DNA of 62,068 nucleotides from Polyangiaceae bacterium (GTDB taxonomy: Bacteria > Myxococcota_A > Polyangia > Polyangiales > Polyangiaceae), in assembly GCA_022842465.1 (NCBI GenBank), contig JALHPN010000023.1, positions 1-62,068 on the forward strand, written 5' to 3'. Made by a program: the position numbers and the translations under genes. The number at the start of each line of letters is the position of its first letter. Position 1 is the stretch's first letter. This document shows, one piece after another, positions 25,375 to 34,634 of this stretch. Under the pieces are notes generated by a model. It was not told the origin of the DNA, did not search any database, and worked only from the letters and a program-made list of their open reading frames with translations.

Positions 25375-26424
25375 ATGATCGCGGGCGATGTCGGCCCAGG
25401 TCCCTGTCGGCTCGATCTCGAGATACCGCTTCCAGTGCACGCGCGCGCGCGCCTTCTCGCTCACCGCCTCGTACGCCATCGCGAGGTTGAAGTGCGCGTC
25501 GGCGAAGCGGGGGTCCGTCTTGATGGCCGCCTCGAAGAAGGGGACCGATTCGGCCGCGTGCCCGCGCTCCAGCATGACGTAGCCGAGGTTGTAGTGCGCC
25601 TCGGGCTGGCGCTCGTCGATCTCGAGCGCCCGGCGGTAGAGCGCCTCGGCGCCTGCCTCGTCCCCGCGACGGAAGCGGATGTTGCCGAGGTTCGTGTAGG
25701 CGATCGCGAGGAGCGGATCGAGCTCGACGGCCCGCTTGTAGAGCGTCTCCGCCTGGTCGAACGACGCAGGGTCCTCGTCGAGCGTGCTCGCCTGCATGTA
25801 GAGGTCGTACGCCGAGCGAGCGCGCGCGCCGGGGGTGTCGGGGCGGAGCATGCGGACGACGTCGCTCCGCACGTCGTCGACGCGGAAGTCGAGGACCATC
25901 TGCCCGCTCACGGGCTCGAACACGCCGTCCTCCGCCTGGACGACGACCTTGCGGCCGTCGCTCACGATGCGAAGCTCCTGGAGCGGACGCGTCACCCGGG
26001 GAAGCGCGCGGCGGAGCGCGCCGATCGCCTGCACGACGTCCTTCAACCGCACGCGCCGCGCGAGCAGATCGTGGGTCGCGCGGAGGGCGATGAGGTCCTG
26101 GAACGTGTACGCGCGCCGTCCGTTGCGCATCGCGCTGGGCGACACGATCTGCGCCTTGTCCAGGCTGCGGAGGCGCGCAGGGGTGACGCCGAGGAGCTTC
26201 GCCACTTCACGCGGCGAGAACACGTCGGTGACGGGCTCGGTCACCTTCGCCGCGAGCGCGTCGCCGAGGTTCGGCGTCGGCTGGTCGCGCGGAGGGATCG
26301 CGTGTTGGATGCGGCCGCCGCCGGGACCGAACGCGACGTGGATCACTTCCCCGCCGCCGCCGCCCTTGCGCTTGCCGCCGGTCGTCTTCTTGGAGCTGGA
26401 CATGCCTTGATCGAAGAGGGTCAT
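25369..26424 (-). CDS. MerR-type helix-turn-helix protein with TPR repeats
   Basis: A 351-residue protein. A basic/Gly-rich head (residues 8-30) leads to a MerR-like HTH at about 68-125 (FSPREVAKLLGVTPARLRSLDKAQIVSP, GRRAYTFQDLIALRATHDLL). A linking domain (about 130-195) follows, then four to five TPR units at about 215-345 (AETLYKRAVELDPLLAIAYTNLGNI and DEAGAEALYRRALEID). This combination suggests a regulator whose activity is set by protein contacts. The start is ATG 26424 in an ATGA overlap with the preceding gene; a second ATG lies at 26403. Confidence 0.85.
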   Translation of the reverse strand: MTLFDQGMSSSKKTTGGKRKGGGGGEVIHVAFGPGGGRIQHAIPPRDQPTPNLGDALAAKVTEPVTDVFSPREVAKLLGVTPARLRSLDKAQIVSPSAMRNGRRAYTFQDLIALRATHDLLARRVRLKDVVQAIGALRRALPRVTRPLQELRIVSDGRKVVVQAEDGVFEPVSGQMVLDFRVDDVRSDVVRMLRPDTPGARARSAYDLYMQASTLDEDPASFDQAETLYKRAVELDPLLAIAYTNLGNIRFRRGDEAGAEALYRRALEIDERQPEAHYNLGYVMLERGHAAESVPFFEAAIKTDPRFADAHFNLAMAYEAVSEKARARVHWKRYLEIEPTGTWADIARDHL

Positions 26425-26888
26425 GGGCCAGCCCTCGTGGCCGACCGTCTCTCTATCAAAGGCGCCTGGACGTCGACGTCAATCCTCAAGCCGCGAGGAT
26501 CGTCCTCGAAGCGGAGCTCGCAGACGACCCGACCGATCTGACCCGGCGCTCGGCTCTGCGCCTCCCTGTGGGCACATCGGAGCGCGTGCACGTGGACATG
26601 CACGTCTTTCTCGGCGACGGCGCGGACGAAGGCCCGTTCCTCCACAGGGATCTCCACAGGTAATTCGAGGATGAGGCTCGTCGAGCCGTACCAGACGCGT
26701 CCGCCTCCTTCGTCGCGGACGGCGCCCTCGCTGATGACGTCGGCGTCCTCGAAGAGCGTGCGCCAGCGGCCCTCGGTCGTGCGGACGAAGCCGTCACGAC
26801 GCTCGACGAGCGCGGGCACTCGCGCCTTCCGGAGCCGAGGGCCTGGGCGCGGCGAGGGGTCCCCGGGCGGGGGCTTCTGTTCGACCAC
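26421..26888 (-). CDS. Conserved-looking protein of unknown function
   Basis: A 155-residue protein starting at GTG 26888. The first 25 residues are Pro/Arg-rich; residues about 30-145 form a coherent alpha/beta segment (RRDGFVRTTEGRWRTLFEDA, VWYGSTSLILELPVEIPVEE, VHVHVHALRCAHREAQ). I see no recognised domain. It is the first gene of a pair, because its stop overlaps the MerR-TPR start by 4 nt, so its product may be a partner of that regulator. Confidence 0.65.
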   Translation of the reverse strand: MVEQKPPPGDPSPRPGPRLRKARVPALVERRDGFVRTTEGRWRTLFEDADVISEGAVRDEGGGRVWYGSTSLILELPVEIPVEERAFVRAVAEKDVHVHVHALRCAHREAQSRAPGQIGRVVCELRFEDDPRGLRIDVDVQAPLIERRSATRAGP

Positions 26889-26957
26889 GAACCGGATCGT
26901 GACGGATCGCGCCGCGCGCGATCAACTTCGCGACAAGCGTGCGCTGCCGTCGGGGAG

Positions 26958-27662
26958 TCAGCGCGCGGCGAGGCGGCGCGGGGCGGGCTCGTCGAGCGGG
27001 ACGATGATCGGCTCGACGCGGATCCCGGACGGCGTCGACTCGATCCACGTCGCATGCGCCACGAGGGGGCGCTCGGCATAGGGGAACGTCGGCGACGCGC
27101 CGAGACCGTCCGGCGCCTCGCCGATGCTGCCGACGTTGATGACGTGTACGTCGCCCACCAGGCGATGGAAGGGGACGTGGCTCATGCCGCAGACCACGAC
27201 GTCACCGCTGGCGTCGCCGAGGAGCGCGTCGATCTCCTCGTCCGTCATGTCGAGCGTGAGCGCTTCGGCAGGATCGACCGGAGAGCCGTGTACGAGGACG
27301 AGCTCGCTGCCGTCCTCGAGGGGGATCCGCTGGTGGGTGGGCAGGCGTTTCAGGCGCGACAACACGAGCTCACCGAGCTCGGAGCGGACGGCCTTCATGC
27401 GCTCGAGCATCGTCCGCTCGTGCTCGGAGCGGGCCGAGAGCGCGTTCGGGTCGAGCGTCGCGACGGCACGGTCGGATACGCCCTGCACCATGACCGCGCC
27501 GGCCGCCGAGAGACGGCGCCACGTCTCGAGCGGCTCCGGGCCCGGGAAGACGATGTCTCCGGCGACGAGGAGCTTGTGGAACGACCGCTTCTCCGCGGTC
27601 GCGAGCACGGCTCGGAGCGCATCGAGGTGACCGTGGATGTCGGAGACGGCGAGCATCAACAT
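26958..27662 (-). CDS. Metallophosphoesterase, YfcE/MJ0936 phosphodiesterase-like
   Basis: A 234-residue calcineurin-like phosphoesterase. The metal-binding motifs are LAVSDIHGHLDAL, LVAGDIVFPGPEP, VHGSP and CGMSHVPFHRL; the GNHD-like element is replaced by GVSDRA, as in several short members. It probably hydrolyses phosphodiesters or nucleotides. The ATG is at 27662; the trpA stop lies 72 nt upstream, so it might be the last gene of that unit or separate. Confidence 0.83.
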   Translation of the reverse strand: MLMLAVSDIHGHLDALRAVLATAEKRSFHKLLVAGDIVFPGPEPLETWRRLSAAGAVMVQGVSDRAVATLDPNALSARSEHERTMLERMKAVRSELGELVLSRLKRLPTHQRIPLEDGSELVLVHGSPVDPAEALTLDMTDEEIDALLGDASGDVVVCGMSHVPFHRLVGDVHVINVGSIGEAPDGLGASPTFPYAERPLVAHATWIESTPSGIRVEPIIVPLDEPAPRRLAAR

Positions 27663-27734
27663 GGCGAAACGGCGCCATCCTAGCAGCGGAGCCGGAAACG
27701 GCGAGCCCTTGCGTGCGCTTCGTCGATCCGACGG

Positions 27735-28556
27735 TCAGATCGCGTCGCGCAGCTCGCGGACGAGGGCGCGAACCGCCTCGGCGCGCCCCTCGGGACTGGT
27801 GCCTTCCTCGATCCGGCGAACGATCGCGGAGCCGACGACGACGCCGTCGGCGTCCGCTGCGGCGACGCGTGCGCGCGCGGCGTTGTCGATGCCGAAGCCG
27901 ATGACGGTCGGTCGGCCCGTCGCGCTCCGGACGGCGCCGGCGCGGGCGCCCGCCTCCGCGAGCGCGCTCTCCGCCGATGCGCCTCCCGTCACGCCGGTCA
28001 TCGAGACGTAGTAGACGAAGGGGACCGGGTAGGCCGCGGCCGCCTCGGCGATCGCGCGGAGGCGCGCGTCCGTCGTCGTGGGCGCGACGAGAGGGACGAC
28101 GCCGACACCATGCGCCGCGGCGGCGGCGCGGAGGCCCTCGGCCTCGTCGACGGGGAGATCGACGACGAGGAGGGCGTCGACGCCGTGCTCGGCTGCAGCC
28201 TTCACGACCGCGAGCTCCCCACGGACGAAGAGCGGGTTGTAGTAGCCGAAGAGGACGATCGGCACGTCGGTCCGTTCGCGCACGGCGCGGGCGACGCGGA
28301 GGGTCGTGTCGAGGCCGCCGCCCTTCGCGAGCGCCCGCTCGCTCGCGCGCGCGATGGCAGGGCCGTCCGCGCTCGGATCGCTGAAGGGAGAGCCGAGCTC
28401 CAGGATGTCCGCGCCCGCGGCGACGCAGGCGAGGGCGAGGTCGATCGACTCGCGCTCGTCCGGATCGCCGACGCACAGATAGGTGACGAGGGCCCGCCTC
28501 CCCTCGGCGTGGCGTCGGGCGAAGGCCTGCTCGAACCGCGCGGTCGGGGTCGTCAC
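27735..28556 (-). CDS. trpA: Tryptophan synthase alpha subunit
   Basis: A 273-residue TIM-barrel subunit that cleaves indole-3-glycerol phosphate to indole for TrpB. Conserved elements: [10 protein letters not shown] at the start, [18 protein letters not shown] with the catalytic Glu, [27 protein letters not shown] with the catalytic Asp, and [12 protein letters not shown]. The GTG 28556 overlaps the trpB stop in GTGA, so synthesis of the two subunits is coupled. No other trp genes are in the window. Confidence 0.95.
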   Translation of the reverse strand: MTTPTARFEQAFARRHAEGRRALVTYLCVGDPDERESIDLALACVAAGADILELGSPFSDPSADGPAIARASERALAKGGGLDTTLRVARAVRERTDVPIVLFGYYNPLFVRGELAVVKAAAEHGVDALLVVDLPVDEAEGLRAAAAAHGVGVVPLVAPTTTDARLRAIAEAAAAYPVPFVYYVSMTGVTGGASAESALAEAGARAGAVRSATGRPTVIGFGIDNAARARVAAADADGVVVGSAIVRRIEEGTSPEGRAEAVRALVRELRDAI

Positions 28557-29767
28557 GGCGCGAGCCTCGCGAGGTACGTCTCGAGGTCCTTGTCGCCGCG
28601 ACCGGACAAGCAGAGGACGATCGTGGCCGGTCGCGCGGCGGCGGCCGTGACGTCCTGCGCGATGACGTCGAGCTTCGCGAACGGATGCGCGGTCTCGAGG
28701 GCGGGGATGATCCCCTCCGTCCGCGCGAGGAGGGAGGCGGCGGCGAGCGCCTCGTCGTCCGTTGCCGAGAGGTAGCGCGCGCGCCCCGAGTCCTTGAGCC
28801 ACGCGTGCTCGGGGCCGACGCCCGGGTAGTCGAGGCCGGCGCTGATCGAGTGCGCCTCTTCGATCTGGCCTCCGTCGCTGCAGAGGACGTAGCTCTTCGA
28901 GCCGTGGAGGACGCCGACGCGGCCTGCGGTCAGCGTCGCGGCGTGCTTGCCGGACGGGACGCCGTGACCGGCGGCCTCGACGCCGTAGAGCCTCACGCTC
29001 GAGGCCTCGAGGAAGCCGCGGAAGAGGCCGATCGCGTTCGAGCCGCCGCCGACGCACGCGACCGCGGCGTCGGGGAGGCGTCCGGTGCGCTCGAGGATCT
29101 GTCGGCGGGCCTCCTCTCCGATGACGCTCTGGAAGCGCGCGACCAGCTCGGGGTAGGGGTGCGGGCCGGCGGCGCTGCCGATGCAGTAGTGCGTCGTCGC
29201 CACGTTGGTGACCCAGTCGCGGAGGGCCTCGTTCATCGCATCCTTGAGGGTGCGTGAGCCCGCCGTCACCGGGATGACCTTCGCTCCGAGCATCTTCATC
29301 CGCCCGACGTTGGGCGCCTGTCGGGCGACGTCCTCGGCGCCCATGTAGACCTCGCACGGGATCCCGAAGAGGGCGCACGCGGTCGCGGTCGCCACGCCGT
29401 GCTGGCCGGCGCCGGTCTCCGCGATGATGCGCGTCTTGCCCATCTTCGTCGCGAGGAGCACCTGGCCGAGGGCGTTGTTGATCTTGTGGGCCCCCGTGTG
29501 GCAGAGGTCCTCGCGCTTCAGGAAGAGCCGGCCGAGGACCTTGCCGGTGGGGTCGAGCGCTCGCGCCAGGCGCCGCGCGTCGGTGAGCGGGGTGGGCCTG
29601 CCGACGTACTCCGCGAGGAGCGTGGAGAGCTCCTTCGCGAAGGCCTCGGAGCCCGCGATCGTCGCGGCGGCCTCGGTGAGCTCGTCCAGCGCGTGGACGA
29701 GCGTCTCCGAGACGTATCGGCCGCCGTAGGGCCCGAAGCGCCCGGTGCCGAGGTTCGAAGAGAGCAC
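28553..29767 (-). CDS. trpB: Tryptophan synthase beta subunit
   Basis: The PLP subunit that joins indole and serine into tryptophan, 404 residues from GTG 29767 ([19 protein letters not shown], the standard N-terminus). The PLP lysine is in [19 protein letters not shown], with [19 protein letters not shown] and [13 protein letters not shown] also present. The open frame upstream of 29767 does not look coding, so the short start is chosen. No trp leader peptide or attenuator is evident in the 68-nt gap to the SWIM protein gene. Confidence 0.95.
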   Translation of the reverse strand: MLSSNLGTGRFGPYGGRYVSETLVHALDELTEAAATIAGSEAFAKELSTLLAEYVGRPTPLTDARRLARALDPTGKVLGRLFLKREDLCHTGAHKINNALGQVLLATKMGKTRIIAETGAGQHGVATATACALFGIPCEVYMGAEDVARQAPNVGRMKMLGAKVIPVTAGSRTLKDAMNEALRDWVTNVATTHYCIGSAAGPHPYPELVARFQSVIGEEARRQILERTGRLPDAAVACVGGGSNAIGLFRGFLEASSVRLYGVEAAGHGVPSGKHAATLTAGRVGVLHGSKSYVLCSDGGQIEEAHSISAGLDYPGVGPEHAWLKDSGRARYLSATDDEALAAASLLARTEGIIPALETAHPFAKLDVIAQDVTAAAARPATIVLCLSGRGDKDLETYLARLAP

Positions 29768-29835
29768 GCGGGAGAGGGTAGCACGCGAGAGGGAGGGGAG
29801 CGGGTGCGGGCGGGCGCCGGCGTGGGCGGGACGGG

Positions 29836-30453
29836 TCAGCGGCTCTGCCGTCGCGCGCGCTCGTGGGTGGGGCGCGCCGGGGAGGGCGAGCGCGAGCCTG
29901 AGAGCTTCGTCGCGGGCGTCGGCCGCGCACGCGCGCCCGCACCCGTCTCCTTCGTCCTCTTCTTCGTCTCCTTGCGCGTCCGCCTCGGAGCGCTCTCCGC
30001 CTTGGCGTCGCCCTCGCGCGGCGTCCCCGCCCCGTCGTCTCGTCCCTCCGCTCCCTCGCTCCCGCGAGGGCTCGCCATGACCTCCACCCGCACCCGCCCT
30101 CGCGTCGCCAGGAGAGCCGGGAAGGCTTCGCGCCGATCCAGCTCGAGCAGCGCAGCCCACACGTGGCGGCACGGCGCGAACGGCGCCGTCGACGGCGAAC
30201 ATGTGCAAGATGCACGCACGTGCGCCTCCCCGACGCTCACCTCGACGATGCGGCTTCGCTTGCCACGCACGGTCACCACCGCCCGCTCTCGCGCGAGCAC
30301 GTCGACGGTGACCCCTCCCTTCGCGAAGAGCACGTACCCCCCGAGGCAGGCTTGGGGCGAGAACGTCGGCGCGGCCCGCTCGCTCAGGCGCGCGGGCAGG
30401 AACCTCGAGGCGGAGGACGACGACACGGCGGACACGACCGGGGTAGGGCTCAT
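29836..30453 (-). CDS. SWIM zinc-finger protein with long charged tail
   Basis: A 205-residue protein. The ATG 30453 has GGAGGG directly before it. Residues about 50-125 end in a SWIM zinc finger, [20 protein letters not shown] (CxC-xn-CxH), used for DNA or protein binding. The remaining ~80 residues are highly basic and low complexity ([11 protein letters not shown]) and may bind nucleic acid. SWIM domains in these bacteria often sit near or in SNF2 helicases; no helicase is next to this one. It diverges from the WYL regulator gene. Confidence 0.75.
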   Translation of the reverse strand: MSPTPVVSAVSSSSASRFLPARLSERAAPTFSPQACLGGYVLFAKGGVTVDVLARERAVVTVRGKRSRIVEVSVGEAHVRASCTCSPSTAPFAPCRHVWAALLELDRREAFPALLATRGRVRVEVMASPRGSEGAEGRDDGAGTPREGDAKAESAPRRTRKETKKRTKETGAGARARPTPATKLSGSRSPSPARPTHERARRQSR

Positions 30454-30583
30454 TCCCTCCCGGAGAGCCAGACGCGTGCCATGTCCTCCACCACGCCATT
30501 TCGCGCATCTTGCGCGGGGCCCCCCTGGCCCGGCCAGGCGAGCCAGTGGCCTCGCCACCCCCCGACGCGTACCATCCCGCGCC

Positions 30584-31555
30584 GTGGGTCAACGAAGCGC
30601 CACCGAGACGGTCGCCGAGATCATGCAAGCCTTCCTCGCGCAGCGCACGTGGAAGCAGGCGGAGCTTGCCGACAAGCTCGGGCTCAAGGTGCCCGCGCTC
30701 CGGAAGCGGCTCGTGGAGCTCTCCGCGAGCGGGATGCCCCTCGCCCGGGAAGAAGACCACCCCCACGTCTACTGGAGCGTCCCGCAGACGTGGTTTCCAG
30801 GAGGCGTGCTCGTGCCTGCCGAGGACGTCGAGCCACTCCTTCGCCTCCTCGGGCGCCTCCCGCGCGGCAAGGACCGCGACCGCCTCCTCCACCTCGCGAT
30901 TCGCTCGCTGCAGGGCAAGGGGAACGGGACGTCGGCCGCCGAGCAGGCCGGCATCGTCCCGCCCGCGGCGCCGGCCGACGAGAAGCTCCTCTCCACCCTC
31001 GAGGACGCGGTCAAGCGCCGTCGCGCGCTCCACTTCCGCTACTACTCCGCCCATCGCGGCGCGCTCACGCAGCGGTTCGCGTCCGTGCATCGGGTCCTCG
31101 TCGGCCCGCCGGCCCGATTCCTCGCCACCTGCCACCAGGCGGGCGACCTCAAGTGGTTCCGTCTGGACAACGTGCAGTCCGCCGCCATCGATCAGCACGA
31201 GCCCTTCCGGCCCGCCGACGAGGCGAAGGTCGAGCGCCTCGTCCGCGGCACGCTCGACGGCTACTACGACTCCGACGCGCCGAGCGAGCGCCACAGCTTC
31301 GTCGTGCGCGAGCCCGAGGCGCGATGGGTCGCGAAGAACCTCCTCGACGGAATGACGCACGAGGCGACGAAGGGCGGCGTCCGCGTGACCATCGAGACGA
31401 CCGCGCTCGTCCGGCTCGCGCGCTACGTCGTCGGCCTCGGCGCCGCGGCGCATGCGGAGACGGAGAGCCTGAGGCGCGCCGTCACCGAGCTCGCCTCGGG
31501 GGCGCTGGGCTCGAACGTCCGCGCGCCCGAGCGCGCCGAGCACGCCCCGAGCTGA
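30584..31555 (+). CDS. WYL-domain transcriptional regulator
   Basis: A 323-residue regulator of the DeoR/WYL type. The N-terminal helix-turn-helix is [23 protein letters not shown] plus [17 protein letters not shown] central WYL-like domain (about 135-210) contains [15 protein letters not shown] and [15 protein letters not shown]-terminal WCX-like part (about 230-320) completes it. WYL proteins sense ligands or nucleic acids. The GTG 30584 is used. A second related regulator gene follows 71 nt later. Confidence 0.85.
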   Translation: MGQRSATETVAEIMQAFLAQRTWKQAELADKLGLKVPALRKRLVELSASGMPLAREEDHPHVYWSVPQTWFPGGVLVPAEDVEPLLRLLGRLPRGKDRDRLLHLAIRSLQGKGNGTSAAEQAGIVPPAAPADEKLLSTLEDAVKRRRALHFRYYSAHRGALTQRFASVHRVLVGPPARFLATCHQAGDLKWFRLDNVQSAAIDQHEPFRPADEAKVERLVRGTLDGYYDSDAPSERHSFVVREPEARWVAKNLLDGMTHEATKGGVRVTIETTALVRLARYVVGLGAAAHAETESLRRAVTELASGALGSNVRAPERAEHAPS

Positions 31556-31626
31556 GCGTCCTCCTCTGAACGGCCGCGCAGCCGCTCCGAAGCGCTCGAC
31601 CCGATCGAGACGGCGCCGCCCTCACG

Positions 31627-32238
31627 ATGACGAGGGTGTCGTCCGCGATCGTCCGTCAGTGGCACCTGCTCGCGCTCCTGCCTCGTTCGCCGAGGCGCAT
31701 CGACGCGTCCGCCCTCGAGGCCCTCCTCCGCGGACGTGGGTTCATCGCCCACCGTCGGACCATCCAGCGCGATCTCGTCGAGCTCGCTGGCGTCTTCCCG
31801 ATCCTCTCCGACGAGCGGACGAAGCCGTACGGGTGGTGCTGGGCGGACGGCGCGCTCACGCCGTTCCCCTCGGAGGCGGCCGGGAGCGCGAGCAGCGTCC
31901 TCGTCGAGGTCGGTCTCCTCGTCGCGCCGCATGCGCTCGCCTCCGTCGCCGCGTCGCTCGGCGTCCCGCTCCGCGCCCCCTCCTCCAAGGGCACCCCGCG
32001 CGTCACGCCGGCCACGCTCGGTGCCGCGACCGGCGCTTCGCAGGCGAGACCGGGCTTCATCCCGTTCGACGCTCACGTGCGCGACGGCGCCTGGCTCCGC
32101 CGGACGATCCTCGCTCTCGGCGACATCGTCGAGGTCGTCCACCCCGGTCCCCTCCGGGACGCCGTCGCGAGAACCCACGCGCGCGCCGCCGCACGCTACG
32201 CCTCCGCTGGACGTTACGAGCGCGATCGGCTCCCATGA
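31627..32238 (+). CDS. Truncated WYL-type helix-turn-helix regulator
   Basis: A 203-residue protein whose first 75 residues are the standard N-terminus of WYL regulators: RQWHLLALLPRSPRRIDASA and RRTIQRDLVELAGVFPILSD, then KPYGWCWADGA. The usual central WYL domain is missing; only a short C-terminal WCX-like part (about 140-200, FDAHVRDGAWLRRTILALGD) remains. Total length is well below the usual ~320. It may bind DNA without ligand sensing, possibly working with the full-length neighbour. A 6-nt gap separates it from the next gene. Confidence 0.75.
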   Translation: MTRVSSAIVRQWHLLALLPRSPRRIDASALEALLRGRGFIAHRRTIQRDLVELAGVFPILSDERTKPYGWCWADGALTPFPSEAAGSASSVLVEVGLLVAPHALASVAASLGVPLRAPSSKGTPRVTPATLGAATGASQARPGFIPFDAHVRDGAWLRRTILALGDIVEVVHPGPLRDAVARTHARAAARYASAGRYERDRLP

Positions 32239-32244
32239 GGGCGC

Positions 32245-33102
32245 GTGACGCTCTACCGCGACGCCGCAACGGGCCTTCAGGGACAGGTCGCGTCGAAGCG
32301 AGGGCTGCTCGCCTCCCGGCTCGACGGGCTCTCGCCGCTCCTGCGTGCGCTCGCCCCGGAGGCGCTCCGTGCGCGCATCGCGAGCGCCCCTTCCGTCGAG
32401 GCGGAGCTCCCCTCCGACCTCGACGCGCTCGCGGCGCTGGACGCACGCCTCGACGACGCCGTCGACGCAGTCGATGCCCTCCTCGCGCAGTCGACGCGCC
32501 TCCGTCGCTGTCCGCACGACGTCGAGAGCTTCGCCCGGCCGCGGGTGCCCCCGCCCTGGCTCCTCGAGGAGGACGCCGGGCTCGCGTTCCGCCGCCGCTT
32601 CACAGCCGACGTCCTCTGGTTCTCACCGTCCGCCGAGATCGTTCGCTGGGGCGACCACGCCTATCGCGCGCGCTTCGCCCTCCGCGGGAGCCCCGTCCTC
32701 GTGCTCGTCCGCCTCGCGGCGACGCACGACGGCTCGGCGGCCACCTTCGAAGCCTACGTCCGCACGAGCGTGCCCGAGTCGATGCCGCTCGTCACCGTGC
32801 GCCGCGAGCGCATGACGGACGCGATCGGCAAGCTCTTCGGCCTCCGTCGCGATCACGAGCTCGGCGTTGCCACGTTCGACGAGACGTTCTGGGTCGCCGG
32901 CGACGAGCACGCCGCTGCCGCGCTCCCGCCCTCGTCGGTCGCGTCTCTCCTCGAGCTCGCGCCGCGCTCTCCGGAGCTCGCGTTCGGACGCGGCATCGCG
33001 GAGGTCCGCTTCACCGGCCGGGCCCACGCGCCCGCGCGCGACATGCTCCCTGCCGCCGCGGTCGAGACCGTCCTCGCGATCCGCGAGGCGATCGGAGGCT
33101 GA
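32245..33102 (+). CDS. Hypothetical protein, possibly DUF3137-like
   Basis: A 285-residue soluble protein with GTG 32245 and a GAGG upstream. The first 90 residues are helical. Residues about 105-260 alternate beta strands: DVLWFSPSAEIVRWGDHAYR, FEAYVRTSVPESMPL, FGLRRDHELGVATFDETFWV. This resembles the pattern of DUF3137-type domains, but I am not certain. It is cotranscribed with the truncated WYL regulator (6-nt gap). Confidence 0.6.
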   Translation: MTLYRDAATGLQGQVASKRGLLASRLDGLSPLLRALAPEALRARIASAPSVEAELPSDLDALAALDARLDDAVDAVDALLAQSTRLRRCPHDVESFARPRVPPPWLLEEDAGLAFRRRFTADVLWFSPSAEIVRWGDHAYRARFALRGSPVLVLVRLAATHDGSAATFEAYVRTSVPESMPLVTVRRERMTDAIGKLFGLRRDHELGVATFDETFWVAGDEHAAAALPPSSVASLLELAPRSPELAFGRGIAEVRFTGRAHAPARDMLPAAAVETVLAIREAIGG

Positions 33103-33109
33103 GCGCGGG

Positions 33110-33730
33110 TCACCGCTTTCCGACGCCGATCGCTTCGCGGAGGAGGCGCGTGACGGCCGCATCGAGCGAGGCGTCGCCCGTCCGCTTGATCATGTCCTGG
33201 ACCTGCTTCTTGATCGTGCTCTCCAGGACGTCGCGCTCGGCGGCGAGGTTCGCCCTGGTCGTCCCGTGGGCCGCGAGCCGGAGCACGTGCTCCTGCGCTT
33301 CGGTGAGGCCGTACCGGATCCCCCACGCATCGACGACGCCGTCGATCTTCCCGCGCCGGTTCTCCGGTCGCCGCGCCTGGCGCACGCGGGCGGCGAAGAG
33401 CGTCAGCTGCGTCGTGTCGATGGGCTTCAGGAGGTAGTGCACGCCGAGCGCGTGGGCCTCCGCGAGCCGGTCGGCGTCGACCGCCCCCGACACGACGAGC
33501 GCGAAGAGGGTGTCGTCCTTCTCCATCGCCTCCGCGACGAGGTCGAGGCCAGAGCCGTCCGGCAGGCCGACGTCCGCGATGATGGCGTCGAACGTCCTCA
33601 CGGAGAGACGCTCGCGCGCATCCTCGGCCGTCTCGACGAGATCGACGAAACCGTGTGGCTCGAGCGCTCTTCGTAGGATCCGCGCCACGCCGGGCTCGTC
33701 CTCCGCGACGAGGAACTTCACGTGATGCAT
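33110..33730 (-). CDS. Response regulator with C-terminal helix-turn-helix
   Basis: A 206-residue two-component response regulator. The receiver domain covers residues 4-120 with phospho-acceptor D53 (IIADVGLPDGSGL), acidic pocket E10/D11, and lysine K107 in HYLLKPIDT. The C-terminal part (about 140-200) is LuxR/NarL-like (YGLTEAQEHVLRLAAHGTTRANLAAE). The ATG is at 33730 with AGGTCG upstream. No histidine kinase gene is adjacent, so it is an orphan regulator. Confidence 0.87.
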   Translation of the reverse strand: MHHVKFLVAEDEPGVARILRRALEPHGFVDLVETAEDARERLSVRTFDAIIADVGLPDGSGLDLVAEAMEKDDTLFALVVSGAVDADRLAEAHALGVHYLLKPIDTTQLTLFAARVRQARRPENRRGKIDGVVDAWGIRYGLTEAQEHVLRLAAHGTTRANLAAERDVLESTIKKQVQDMIKRTGDASLDAAVTRLLREAIGVGKR

Positions 33731-33903
33731 CGACGACCTGAAGTGAAACAGAGCACGGCCGTGCTTGCCGCTCAACAGGACGACGCATCTTCGTCGCCGC
33801 GGCGTCGTCTCCTCCCTCGCGCGTCTCCCACGCATGCGAGTTCCGGGCCGCTTCCGTCGTCGGTGGACACGCGGGCGCCCGTGATCCTGGTACGCTACCG
33901 CGC

Positions 33904-34632
33904 ATGACGTCTCGCTCGGTGGTCGGCTCGTTCGCGGCGGTTGCATGCCTCCTCGCGTCGGGCCTCCTCACGTCGATCTCCGTGCTCGTGGCCTGTGGGA
34001 ACGACACCGCAGCCGAGGAGGGGGACGAGGCCGGCGGGGTCGACGCGTCACGACGCGACGGCGCGCGGGAGGACGGGGGGACGCAGACCGCGGACGGCGC
34101 GCCGGCAGGGCCCACCGACGTGGCCTCGTGCGAGGCGCTGAAGGCGTACTACGACACCTGCGGGGGCGAGCCGCTCTGCCCGCTCGCGACCTTCGACGCG
34201 TGGTGTCTCGACAACACGCGGTCGGCCGACAGCGAGGCGTACCGGCTCGGAACCATCAAGTGCGCCAACGCCGAGAACTGCACCGCCGACAAGCGGAAGG
34301 ACTGCATGTACCGCTCGTACGGGACGACGACGCAGTCGACCGCCCAGGAGCAGCTGACGACGGCCTTCTGCCAGATGTGCGCGCCCTCCGATCTCGCGGG
34401 CTGCTCGAAACGCACGAAGACGTACAACCCGGTGGGCGGACCGAACGTCGTCTCGTCCGAGTTCCTCGCGGTCTGGGAGCTCGCCGACACGGTCGTCGAG
34501 AAGATCCGGACGCAGTGCACGGGCGCGGGCGGAGGAGCCTACGACGGCGGCGCCGATGCGGGCGCCTGCGCGACGGCCTTCGACAAGTGCGCCGGAGAGT
34601 TCTTCATCGAAGCCCTCGTCGACTGTCCCTGA
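33904..34632 (+). CDS. Cys-rich lipoprotein, unknown
   Basis: A 242-residue lipoprotein. The N-terminal signal ends in SISVLVACGND (lipobox LVAC). A low-complexity acidic linker (about 35-70) follows, then a domain with twelve or more cysteines (CGGEPLCPLATFDAWCLDN, CANAENCTADKRKDCMY, FCQMCAPSDLAGC), suggesting several disulfide bonds. This is the typical layout of myxobacterial surface lipoproteins. No enzymatic motif is visible. The ATG is at 33904. Confidence 0.75.
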   Translation: MTSRSVVGSFAAVACLLASGLLTSISVLVACGNDTAAEEGDEAGGVDASRRDGAREDGGTQTADGAPAGPTDVASCEALKAYYDTCGGEPLCPLATFDAWCLDNTRSADSEAYRLGTIKCANAENCTADKRKDCMYRSYGTTTQSTAQEQLTTAFCQMCAPSDLAGCSKRTKTYNPVGGPNVVSSEFLAVWELADTVVEKIRTQCTGAGGGAYDGGADAGACATAFDKCAGEFFIEALVDCP

Positions 34633-34634
34633 GC

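Noticed and set aside
29768..29835. Trp leader or attenuator before trpB
   Set aside because: The 68-nt gap has no Trp-codon leader peptide, hairpin pair or T-run.
29768..31543. N-terminal extension of trpB to nearly 1000 residues
   Set aside because: TrpB has a standard N-terminus at 29767. The extension overlaps the SWIM and WYL genes and is low-complexity, so it is an open frame only.
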